DNA of 47,419 nt from Crateriforma spongiae (GTDB taxonomy: Bacteria > Planctomycetota > Planctomycetia > Pirellulales > Pirellulaceae). The DNA lies in assembly GCF_012290005.1 (NCBI RefSeq), contig NZ_JAAXMS010000014.1, positions 1 through 47,419 on the forward strand. The letters are read 5' to 3'. The notes beneath the pieces were generated by a model that saw only the letters and a list, made by a program, of their open reading frames with translations, ran no database searches and was not told where the DNA came from. A program made the position numbers and the translations under genes. Below, one piece after another: positions 17,654 to 25,591 of this stretch (positions are counted from its first letter, which is position 1; the number at the start of each line of letters is the position of its first letter).

Positions 17654-18646
17654 TCAGTCGAGTGCTTCGTGTAGCATTTGATCCAGGCAATCGAACACGC
17701 GTTGGCTGGCGCTTTCCATCTTGGACAAGCAGTCCTTGGCGACCGATTCGCTCAGATGTCCGGTTCGCAGACAGTTCAACAGTTCGTTGACGTTGTCATG
17801 AACGGCGGCGTGTGGTCCGGGCAATCGGGTGAACGCGCTGGTGTGTCCGAACGCCTTCTTACCGTCGCCTTCGTCATACCAAAGGCCCAGTCGGCATTGG
17901 TGATGATCCACCGCGTCCATCATCGGTCGCGATTCGAAGAAGCTGGAATATGCGTTCACTTTCCAGATCACGTGATCCATCTTCGCCAGGCTCATGAAGA
18001 CGCCGGCGTTGGATTTCTGGATCTCGGATTCAGCCGCCGCAATTTCATCGGATGTGACACCAATTTGCGTGGTGAACGCGGATACGGTTTGCTGGATTTG
18101 TTCGCTGCGTTCATCCATTCGGCGGATGGTCTCGGCGACTTCCGATGACTTCTTCAGCGCTCCGGCAATCGATTCGCCGATGTTTTCCACGGCTTCCTTG
18201 GACTGTTGAGACAGGTTTTTGACTTCTGTCGCCACGACACTGAAACCGCGGCCTGCTTCGCCCGCTCGTGCCGCTTCGATGGTGGCGTTGAGAGCCAACA
18301 GATTCGTTTGCTCCGAAATTCGGCTGACCACGTCCACGAACTGATGCATCGATTCCAGTTGCCGGTCGGTTTCCTCGGCCAGCCGACGCATCTCGGACAT
18401 CGCGTTGGAAAAGTCAGACGTGTCGTCTCGGATCGACGATGATTCTTCGGCCAGCCCCTGACAATCGCGGCGAATCTGGTCTAGCGACCGTGAATTCCGC
18501 TCGTTGGCACGCACCGATTCCAACAAGTTTTCTTGGACACGCTTCAGATCATGACGCAGCATGTCGTTTTCTTGACGCAAGGCGTCGATCACTGCTTCGT
18601 GAGAAATCGTTTCCGTTTCCGTCGGTGCGTCCATTAGATCGGCCAT
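17654..18646 (-). CDS. Soluble methyl-accepting chemotaxis-type receptor with C-terminal CZB zinc-binding domain
   Basis: The product is 330 residues from ATG 18646; alternatives are ATG 18664 and further upstream. There is no membrane helix, so it is cytoplasmic. Residues 18-100 form a coiled coil. The signalling hairpin is [20 protein letters not shown] (110-129) followed by [17 protein letters not shown], the region that contacts CheA and CheW. Residues 220-325 are a CZB domain with the expected zinc ligands His225, Cys251, His279 and His283 ([23 protein letters not shown]). CZB domains sense zinc or zinc-thiolate oxidation, for example by hypochlorous acid. There is no separate N-terminal sensor domain, so the CZB is probably the input. 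No chemotaxis genes are nearby. Confidence 0.9.
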   Translation of the reverse strand: MADLMDAPTETETISHEAVIDALRQENDMLRHDLKRVQENLLESVRANERNSRSLDQIRRDCQGLAEESSSIRDDTSDFSNAMSEMRRLAEETDRQLESMHQFVDVVSRISEQTNLLALNATIEAARAGEAGRGFSVVATEVKNLSQQSKEAVENIGESIAGALKKSSEVAETIRRMDERSEQIQQTVSAFTTQIGVTSDEIAAAESEIQKSNAGVFMSLAKMDHVIWKVNAYSSFFESRPMMDAVDHHQCRLGLWYDEGDGKKAFGHTSAFTRLPGPHAAVHDNVNELLNCLRTGHLSESVAKDCLSKMESASQRVFDCLDQMLHEALD

Positions 18647-18824
18647 GGCCCCGTGTCCCCGCATTGTAGTTTGGTTCCGAGATGGAGGATCTGCTGGTCC
18701 CCACTTACTGAACCCTACAATACGTCTATTGTCCGACATGCCGGCACGGACAACGATTGGGCAAATCGGACGCCCGAAAAAGGCCACCAGGCGGACAGAC
18801 AGGTGCAATTGCTGCATCCGTGAT

Positions 18825-18850
18825 GGCCGGTGCGATCGATATCACCGGCC
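18825..18850. other. Perfect 8-bp inverted repeat upstream of the chemoreceptor gene
   Basis: The arms ggccggtg (18825-18832) and caccggcc (18843-18850) enclose 10 bases. The repeat lies between the sulfatase stop and the chemoreceptor start, both on the minus strand. No T-run follows on either strand, so it may be an operator, a transcript hairpin or chance. Confidence 0.3.
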
Positions 18851-18900
18851 GGTCAACCATCGGGGCTGGCCTTGGGGGGCATGATACCGGCGGGCAAACG

Positions 18901-20394
18901 TCAACGAAGTCCAGATTTTTCCTGGCTTTGGTGACAGGATTCGCGCCAGTCTTGAAGTTGCTGGGCGTAACGACGCACCAACACGGGATGCTCCGATGCA
19001 AGGTCCTGAGCTTCACCCGGGTCATCGATCAAGTCGAACAACTGGAAACGCGTGTTCTTGCCTTTCGGGCGGTAAAGCTTGTAACGCTGGTCAATCAATG
19101 CCACCGATTGGCCGTATTCGAACATCAGCGGACTCGGTCGCTTGGAATCACCGCCGTCAATCCACGGCAGCAAACTGATGCCGTCGTAAGGCCGGTCGTC
19201 GGGCAGATCAAAACCCAGCACATCGGCGATCGTCGGCACATAGTCACTGGTGAAGCAAGGAATCGACAGCGTTCGAGGTTCACTGATACGCTGGGGCCAG
19301 ACCAGAATACCGGGAACGCGAATGCCGCCTTCCAAAAGGTCACGTTTACGTCCACGCAGGTGGCCGGCCGTTCCCGGATCTTTACCCTTCTTGCCTTCCG
19401 GGCCGTTGTCGCTGCAATACCACAGCATGGTATCGCGATCGACGCCCAAGTCGGCCAGCGTTTGACGCAACCGGCCGACCTGATCATCCAGCGCCGTGAT
19501 CGACCCATAGTAGTGCCGGCGATCGATCGGAAAATCATTATACATCTGCAGATACTTGCCACCCGCAATCGTCGGCTTGTGTGGGGTGTGGAACCAAATG
19601 ACAGCCATGAACGGCTGGTCGTTTTCCACGCTGTCGGAAATGAACTTCAACGCGCGGTCCATCACGACGCGACTGTCATCGCCGCTGACGTTTTCGGTGA
19701 CACTTTGGTCGGGCCCGATCCAGTAGTGCGTTCCATAAAACTGGCCAGGTTCTTTCCCCGCAGCGCCGGCGGAATGTCCATAACCTTCGGCGGGAACCTG
19801 CAGCGGATTCCAAGTGGGGACTTTCGATTCGGTGACGAACGAGACGTCGACCGAGTGTTCCCACGGTGGGCTGTAATCGTCAGTGTTGCCCGGTCGGCCG
19901 CGATTCGCATCCTTCACTTTGGTCGTCAAGGTTCCCAAATGCCATTTGCCGAAATGGCCCGTGCGGTAACCGTGCTGCTTCATGATTTCGGGCAAGACCA
20001 GTTCGCGTTCCAGCAATCGACCGTGATTGGCCGTGTTGATGCCGAAGCGGATCGAATTGCGGCCCGTGTAACAACTGCCGCGTGTTGGCGAACAAACCGA
20101 TGAACCGGAGTAAAAGCGATCAAACCGAATGCCTTCGCGGGACATCGCGTCCAGGTGCGGGGTGCGCAGATCCGGGTGACCGTTGTAGGCGACGTCACCC
20201 CAGCCCATGTCGTCGGCCATGCATAAGATGACGTTTGGACGCGGTGCGGAGGTTTCATCGGCGTTCGCACTGCGAAGCCCGATGCCGAAAGCGTGCAGAC
20301 AAACGAAACCCAGCAACCACACCGGACCGATGCACGACAATCGAAAGGGCGGGGATGCCGATGAAATCGACGATACGGCGACGTGATGGTTCAT
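18901..20394 (-). CDS. Secreted type I sulfatase (arylsulfatase family)
   Basis: The product is 497 residues from ATG 20394. A signal peptide spans about 18-45 (LSCIGPVWLLGFVCLHAFGIG...SANA). PNVILCMADDMGWGDVAY supplies two Asp calcium ligands. SVCSPTRGSCYTGR (99-112) is the formylglycine signature, with Cys101 converted by a sulfatase-modifying enzyme. GHFGKWHLG is the second conserved block, and MAVIWFHTPHKP and YCSDNGPEGKKG carry the remaining active-site His, Asp and Asn. It hydrolyses sulfate esters, probably on sulfated polysaccharides in the periplasm. It is the first of two adjacent sulfatase genes on this strand, but the two proteins are clearly different, not a recent duplication. 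The specific substrate is not readable. Confidence 0.92.
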   Translation of the reverse strand: MNHHVAVSSISSASPPFRLSCIGPVWLLGFVCLHAFGIGLRSANADETSAPRPNVILCMADDMGWGDVAYNGHPDLRTPHLDAMSREGIRFDRFYSGSSVCSPTRGSCYTGRNSIRFGINTANHGRLLERELVLPEIMKQHGYRTGHFGKWHLGTLTTKVKDANRGRPGNTDDYSPPWEHSVDVSFVTESKVPTWNPLQVPAEGYGHSAGAAGKEPGQFYGTHYWIGPDQSVTENVSGDDSRVVMDRALKFISDSVENDQPFMAVIWFHTPHKPTIAGGKYLQMYNDFPIDRRHYYGSITALDDQVGRLRQTLADLGVDRDTMLWYCSDNGPEGKKGKDPGTAGHLRGRKRDLLEGGIRVPGILVWPQRISEPRTLSIPCFTSDYVPTIADVLGFDLPDDRPYDGISLLPWIDGGDSKRPSPLMFEYGQSVALIDQRYKLYRPKGKNTRFQLFDLIDDPGEAQDLASEHPVLVRRYAQQLQDWRESCHQSQEKSGLR

Positions 20395-20568
20395 GGAGTT
20401 CGACGAAAAAACGGCGGGGCGAAATGGGGGGGCGCACGGTTGATTCGGCATTCACCGATGCCGTTCGATGCAGGGCCTAAGGTAGCCCAGACACAATCGT
20501 CGGTGTGGCCGCCGTGGCAAAAGTCGGCGTCTCGGGCTCGGAAACCGAATGTCCACCAAAACGACGCA

Positions 20569-22443
20569 CTAATCCGCCAGATGCTCGAACCGGACGTAGT
20601 AAGCACCACGTTCCCTGCCGGCCTGTGAATCAATGCAGCGTGTTTTGACCAGAGAATCGCCCGCCGGAAGCGTCACTGAAAACTCGGCTGCGGAATCGTC
20701 GCGATCCAGCGATTGTGACCAAGTTCGCGGACCGATCGTCAGCTCCACTCGATCATATTGCATGGAACGATTCAGTTGGTCCGGATAACGAGACAGCTTG
20801 ACCCGATAACGCCCCGCCTTCTTCACGTTCAAGGCCCAGAAGCCTTGAATCCACAGATCGTTGTCGGCCAACTGAGGCTGCTGCCAAATCACACCGCCCT
20901 TGGTCGGGTGCCAGTCACGTACGGTCATCAGTGTCGACGCATACGGGCCGGGGCCGACCATGAATCTCGTAAATGGAACGCCGCCGTCGTCGGTGGGTTC
21001 GGTCGGGCGGCGTCCTTCGCCCTCGGTCGGATCGATGCCGTAAACGTCTTCGAAATGTTCGCGATACGACGCGGACAGTTCCTCCACAATGTCGGGATAG
21101 CGATCGGCAACGTCGATGCGTTGACCAGGGTCCGATTCAATATCAAACAATTGTCCGTTGACTAGGCGGAACTGTTCGGTCATCACCGCATAGTTTGGCT
21201 TTCGGCGTTTGGTTCCCGGTTGCAGCATGCAAACCGGTTGATCGCTCTGTCGCTGAACAAACAATTTGCGGTCAGGCCAAGCGGCGTCGGGGTCTTTCAA
21301 AATGGCTGCCATGCTTCGTCCGTCAAAGGAAACGTCCTTTGGCGGTGACAGGTCGCACAGATCGATCAGCGTGGGCATCCAATCGCGGTGGCACGTCAAA
21401 TGATTCACGTCCACGTCGGACGGCAATCCATCGGGCCAGCGGACGAAGCAAGCAACGCGATGACCGCCGTCATAGACAGATCCTTTCTTACCACGCATTC
21501 CCGCGTTGTAACCGTCGTCGTCTTCGGTGCCGGTCGATCCCATTGCCGTGCCGTTGTCCGACATGAAAATGACGATGGTGTCGTCGGCCATGTCGTGCTT
21601 TTCAAATGCCGCCATCAGACGACCAAGGTTGGCATCAAAGTTTGCGATCATGCCATAGAATTTGGCCCGTTCCGTTTCAATGCCCATTTCAGCGTACGGA
21701 CGCCAAGCTTCTTCCGGAGCACGAAACGGGGAATGCATGGCATTGAGTGGCAGGTAGACAAAGAAGGGACGACGGGGCGTTGCACCGGTGCCGGATGCTT
21801 GGTGGTCGTCCAGATAGCCAAGCAGGTTGTCGAACCAAACGTCGGTGCAGTATCCCGTCGTGGATTCGGAGACACCGTTGCGAAAATACGTGTCGTCGAA
21901 GTAATCGTTTTCCGGCGGGTTGCCGATCTCGTCCACTCCGCCGGCACGATGACAAAAGACATCATCGAATCCGCGGAAACGCGGCGCATAGGGGTAAGTG
22001 TCGCCCAAGTGCCATTTGCCGAACATCGCGGTGCGATAGCCCGAATCCCGAAACACCTGGGCCATCGTGGTTTCATCGTGCCGCAGCATTTGCCGACCGA
22101 TCACGACATCCCAAGCACCGACGCGAGTGCAGTACCGGCCGGTCATCAGTGCCGATCGCGTCGGCGTACAGATCGGATCGACGTGATAGTCGGTCAGCCG
22201 CACACTCTGGGTCGCCAATGTGTCCAAGTTGGGTGTTTTCAGCCACGGATTCCCGTGGCACCCCATGTCCCCGTAGCCTTGATCGTCGGTGACGATCAGC
22301 AGAACGTTTGGTGACGGGTTTGACCGCGAAGACGTCTCGACGTTGTCCGCCGCGGTGGTGATCGGCGGCACGCACGCGGCGAACAAGACAATGGCTGTGA
22401 CAACCGAAAAACGGCGTCCAATGACACGATGCGGCGATAGCAT
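20569..22443 (-). CDS. Secreted type I sulfatase with extra C-terminal domain
   Basis: The product is 624 residues from ATG 22443 (MLSPHRVIGRRF). A signal peptide (VVTAIVLFAACVPPITTAA) is followed by PNVLLIVTDDQGYGDMGCHG. ICTPTRSALMTGRY (91-104) contains the formylglycine Cys92 in C-x-P-x-R. AMFGKWHLGDTYPYAPRFRGFDDV and IVIFMSDNGTAMGSTG are further active-site blocks. After residue about 500 the protein continues with roughly 120 residues (VRDWHPTKGG, YRVKLSRYPDQLNRSM, SVTLPAGDSLVKTRCID) predicted to be a beta-sandwich that may bind carbohydrate; this accounts for its greater length than the neighbouring sulfatase. An upstream extension to 22542 exists but precedes the signal peptide and was not used. 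Confidence 0.92.
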   Translation of the reverse strand: MLSPHRVIGRRFSVVTAIVLFAACVPPITTAADNVETSSRSNPSPNVLLIVTDDQGYGDMGCHGNPWLKTPNLDTLATQSVRLTDYHVDPICTPTRSALMTGRYCTRVGAWDVVIGRQMLRHDETTMAQVFRDSGYRTAMFGKWHLGDTYPYAPRFRGFDDVFCHRAGGVDEIGNPPENDYFDDTYFRNGVSESTTGYCTDVWFDNLLGYLDDHQASGTGATPRRPFFVYLPLNAMHSPFRAPEEAWRPYAEMGIETERAKFYGMIANFDANLGRLMAAFEKHDMADDTIVIFMSDNGTAMGSTGTEDDDGYNAGMRGKKGSVYDGGHRVACFVRWPDGLPSDVDVNHLTCHRDWMPTLIDLCDLSPPKDVSFDGRSMAAILKDPDAAWPDRKLFVQRQSDQPVCMLQPGTKRRKPNYAVMTEQFRLVNGQLFDIESDPGQRIDVADRYPDIVEELSASYREHFEDVYGIDPTEGEGRRPTEPTDDGGVPFTRFMVGPGPYASTLMTVRDWHPTKGGVIWQQPQLADNDLWIQGFWALNVKKAGRYRVKLSRYPDQLNRSMQYDRVELTIGPRTWSQSLDRDDSAAEFSVTLPAGDSLVKTRCIDSQAGRERGAYYVRFEHLAD

Positions 22444-22583
22444 GGCGGGCGGGGCGGGATGTGGGGTCCAGGCGGGGCGGAAAAGGGGACGCCGCCAATT
22501 GTAGATTGTTGACACCCGCCGCTCAATTCGACCACATCGCATCCACCGCTAGTCGTTGAAGCCACCGCTGGGAGAAGATGCTG

Positions 22584-23078
22584 TTAGGAAAAGTCGAATA
22601 TCGATGCGGCGGATTCTTTGATCTCCTGGATGTACTTTTCCACCTGCGCGTCTTCGTATTCGCCCTGAAGGTACGCTTTCAACTGCACCAACTTGTCCTT
22701 GGTCGATGCGAGCGCGGTGGAAACGCTTTCGGGTAATTCGATCGATTCCGCTTTGGTTTCCATCCATTCGATCAATTCGCTGACTCTTGCTTTCAGCTCT
22801 TCCGGCTTGTCTTTCAGTTGATCCAGATCGCCGAACTTCTCCTTCAGCGGCGTCATCATCGCCATGGCTTCGTCAGAAAGATTTGCCGCCGCATCCCTCC
22901 CTTTCTCCACCATCTCCGCGGTGCCCTCGGAGATCTTTTCGCCGGCCTGTGCGACATTCTGCTCCGCGGACTCCAGAGCTTTCGTCGCCTCTTGTGAATC
23001 GCACCCAGTCATTGCGGCCATCAAACCGACGACAGGAATCCAACCGAGAAACATTGCGGACGAAATCATCTTGCGCAT
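22584..23078 (-). CDS. Putative lipoprotein with helical, coiled-coil-like body
   Basis: The product is 164 residues from ATG 23078 (MRKMISSAMFLGWIPVVGLMAAMTGCDSQEA). The hydrophobic stretch followed by MTGC (23-26) is a lipobox, so Cys26 would be lipidated and the mature protein membrane-tethered. The rest is acidic and almost entirely helical (ALESAEQNVAQAGEKISEGTAEMVEKGRDAAANL, LKEKFGDLDQLKDKPEELKARV). No catalytic motif is visible and I do not recognise a named family. It is probably a structural or chaperone-like envelope protein. A strong hairpin with a T-run ends only about 30 bases before its start codon, leaving little space for a separate promoter. Confidence 0.7.
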   Translation of the reverse strand: MRKMISSAMFLGWIPVVGLMAAMTGCDSQEATKALESAEQNVAQAGEKISEGTAEMVEKGRDAAANLSDEAMAMMTPLKEKFGDLDQLKDKPEELKARVSELIEWMETKAESIELPESVSTALASTKDKLVQLKAYLQGEYEDAQVEKYIQEIKESAASIFDFS

Positions 23079-23109
23079 CGCGGCGACCTTTGTTGCGAAA
23101 GGCAGTTCC

Positions 23110-23173
23110 AAAAACGAAAAAAGCGTCCCGCGGGCTCGGGGAGAGAAATTACGAAGCCAGCCCGCGGGACGCT
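23110..23173 (-). terminator. Rho-independent terminator downstream of the hydroxypyruvate isomerase-like gene
   Basis: Perfect 15-bp inverted arms, agcgtcccgcgggct (23122-23136) and agcccgcgggacgct (23159-23173), enclose 22 bases. Read on the minus strand, the stem is followed by TTTTTT-CG-TTTTT (complement of 23110-23122). It lies 110 bases after the isomerase stop and 32 bases before the lipoprotein start, so it could end the upstream transcript or act as an attenuator in the lipoprotein leader. Confidence 0.8.
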
Positions 23174-23282
23174 CAATGATATCGGTTGCTAGAAACACGC
23201 GTGGCAAATGCATCGAACGCGCACCGAGAAATCACCATTGGCAAAAACTTCTGCGGTGCGAAGTTGGGCCGGGATCGGACGA

Positions 23283-24050
23283 TCACTCGAACCATGTTTT
23301 GATTCGATTCAGCCCCACCTCTGCGGGCTCAACCGGCCAGTACTCCAGACCGACATAGCCTTGATAATTGGTCTCGGCGATCGCGGCAAAAACGCTGGGG
23401 TAGTGGATTTCGCCTCGGTCCAGTTCGTGCCGTCCTGGATTTCCCGCGGCATGAAAGTGACCGATGCGGTCAATGCCCGATGTGATGCGTTCGATCAAAT
23501 GCCCTTCGCTAATTTGCTGATGGTAGATGTCAAAGACCACGCGCACGTTAGGGCTGTTGACCTTGTCGACGATTTGAAACGCTTCGTCGCTGTGGATCAG
23601 GTAGTACCCCGCATGATCGACCAATTCATTCAGCGGTTCGATGACCAACGTGATATCGGTCCCCGCCAAAAGCGCCGCCGCCGCGGTCAAACCGTCAACC
23701 AAAGCATCGTGCTGTTCGGCTCGAGGAACGCCTTTGCGAAAGTCGCCGACTTGGGAAATCAGCGTGTGACAATCTAGATCTTTCACGGCGGCGATCGATT
23801 CTTCTAAACCATTCAGATAGTCCGAGCGCACGGCGGGATCCACCACGCTGACGAACTTAGTACAACACGCCGAAATCGCCATGTTGTGATCGTCGCGGGC
23901 ACGTTTGATCTCCGCCAAGTCCTTGTCCCACCACCCCCAAAACTCGAACGCGTCGATGCCGGTGTCATGAACTCGCTTGACGGCATCGGTCACCGATAGG
24001 TCGCCGAACACCGCGTCGATACATACGGATGGTTTCAACTTTCCTGTCAT
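23283..24050 (-). CDS. Hydroxypyruvate isomerase-like sugar phosphate isomerase/epimerase (TIM barrel)
   Basis: The product is 255 residues from ATG 24050 (MTGKLKPSVCIDAVFGDLSVTDAV). The AP-endonuclease-2-type TIM barrel shows GIDAFEFWGWWDKDL at strand 2 and LVIEPLNELVDHAGYYL with the metal-binding Glu. VRVVFDIYHQQISEGHL carries the Asp-x-Tyr-His metal ligands, IGHFHAAGNPGRHELDRGEI the His and substrate loop, and YVGLEYWP the last Glu. This is the Hyi-like subgroup, which interconverts hydroxypyruvate and tartronate semialdehyde or acts on related ketoses. Planctomycetes have many relatives, so the substrate is only a best guess. It is downstream of queG with 172 bases between, followed by a strong terminator. 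Confidence 0.8.
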   Translation of the reverse strand: MTGKLKPSVCIDAVFGDLSVTDAVKRVHDTGIDAFEFWGWWDKDLAEIKRARDDHNMAISACCTKFVSVVDPAVRSDYLNGLEESIAAVKDLDCHTLISQVGDFRKGVPRAEQHDALVDGLTAAAALLAGTDITLVIEPLNELVDHAGYYLIHSDEAFQIVDKVNSPNVRVVFDIYHQQISEGHLIERITSGIDRIGHFHAAGNPGRHELDRGEIHYPSVFAAIAETNYQGYVGLEYWPVEPAEVGLNRIKTWFE

Positions 24051-24222
24051 GCCGGTGGAACTCCTGCAATGGTGATGCGGTTGATCAAAGGTGGGGCAAA
24101 GGTCGACGGCACGGATTCGCGGCCGACGAGGCAAGCCGGAATTGATAGTCCGCGATCCAAGCGATGACCAGACGGCAGCGAACCGCGGTCGCGCAAATTT
24201 GGCGTCAAGCGATCGCCGGCGA

Positions 24223-25410
24223 TCAAGCCAAGTGGTCGATCGCGGACTGGATCTCTGCGATCACTTCGGGATCGTCTTCGGTCGCCAGACGCTGCATCAA
24301 GACCGACCGTGCTTTGCCACCGATCCGGCCCAAGGCCCATGCCGAAGCGGATCGGACCAAGGGTTCGTGATCAGACAAACCGGTGGTCAGCGGTCCAAGG
24401 CTTTCCGTGGTGCCTTGGTTTCCCAAGACGATCGCGGCGTTTCGCAAGATGCCCCGACGTCGGGTCCGCCACAACGCGGTCTTGCGATAGCGTTTTCGGA
24501 ACTGTTCATCATCCAACGTGAACAGATCGTGCAAGTCCAAATCCGTCATCGTCGGTTCCGACGGTGACACCGATTCGTTGTTCGGTCGCGTGTTCTCGCG
24601 TGACGATTGTCGATTCCAGGGACAGACTTCTTGGCAAACGTCGCAACCGAAAACCCAGTCGCCGATTTGCGGACGTAGGGGCCGGGGAATGCTGCCGCGA
24701 TGTTCGATGGTCAGATAGCTGATGCATCGCGACGCATCCATGACGCCCGGCTGTGGAAAGGCATCGGTGGGACAGGCATCCAAGCAAGCGGTGCAGGTGC
24801 CACAGTGAAAACGATCGAACGGTGGATCAGGTTGCAATTCCACCGTGGTCAGGACGCATGCCAGAAAGAAATAGCTGCCGACAAGGGGCCGCAACAGCAG
24901 TGTGTTCTTTCCGCGCCAACCCAAACCGGCCAATTGCGCAACTTCGCGTTCCATCAACGGTGCGGTATCGACCACGCCACGCGATCGTGACTCCGGTGCA
25001 CACGATTGTAACGTTCGGCAAAGCGTCTTCAGCTTAGGGTGAATCCAATCGTGATAATCGTCGCCGGTCCACACGTATCGGGCGACCTTTCCGCGGCCAC
25101 TGGGCGTTTGGCCGTCGCTCGGGATGTGCTTGCCCCTTGCATCGATCCGTTCGGATGCACTGGGATAGGGATATGCCAACGCGATGATCGATCGGACGCC
25201 TGGCAACACCCCACTGGGATGCTTGTACGCATCGATCCGCTGCGAAAAGTAATCCATTTCAGCGGCATAGCCTTCATCGATCCAACGCAACAGGTCACTG
25301 TGGCCCTGCGATGAAACCGCCGGCGCAAATCCGCACAAGTGGAAGCCCAACTGACCGGCGACGGCGCGAATTTCCGCTTTCAGATCGTCTGGAACGGGAT
25401 CGGATTGCAT
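24223..25410 (-). CDS. queG: Epoxyqueuosine reductase QueG
   Basis: The product is 395 residues from ATG 25410 (MQSDPVPDDLKAEIRAVAGQLG); the longer upstream frame overlaps the divergent gene and lacks homology. The reductase domain contains ARYVWTGDDYHDWIHPKL and VVDTAPLMEREVAQLAGLGWRGKNT, the cobalamin-binding and catalytic region with the conserved Asp. Two [4Fe-4S] motifs follow: HCGTCTACLDACPTDAF and CDVCQEVCPWN. The C-terminus has HEAT-like repeats (SDHEPLVRSASAWALGRIGG). The enzyme performs the last step of queuosine synthesis, reducing epoxyqueuosine in the wobble position of GUN-anticodon tRNAs in the cytoplasm. All cofactor ligands are present, so it should be active. Confidence 0.95.
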   Translation of the reverse strand: MQSDPVPDDLKAEIRAVAGQLGFHLCGFAPAVSSQGHSDLLRWIDEGYAAEMDYFSQRIDAYKHPSGVLPGVRSIIALAYPYPSASERIDARGKHIPSDGQTPSGRGKVARYVWTGDDYHDWIHPKLKTLCRTLQSCAPESRSRGVVDTAPLMEREVAQLAGLGWRGKNTLLLRPLVGSYFFLACVLTTVELQPDPPFDRFHCGTCTACLDACPTDAFPQPGVMDASRCISYLTIEHRGSIPRPLRPQIGDWVFGCDVCQEVCPWNRQSSRENTRPNNESVSPSEPTMTDLDLHDLFTLDDEQFRKRYRKTALWRTRRRGILRNAAIVLGNQGTTESLGPLTTGLSDHEPLVRSASAWALGRIGGKARSVLMQRLATEDDPEVIAEIQSAIDHLA

Positions 25411-25591
25411 GTGGCCAATGGACGCACGTGGCGGGGATGATGGGGATCGAACGTGCGAGACGATGACTATTGTGGACCGATTCGACATATTGGGGAACCG
25501 CGTTTGAATGGAAAACATTCGTCGACGCCCCGCCTTTGGCGATCTTCCCGCCAGATTCTTTCCCTCCCCCCTTCCCACGTTAGGAAACCCC

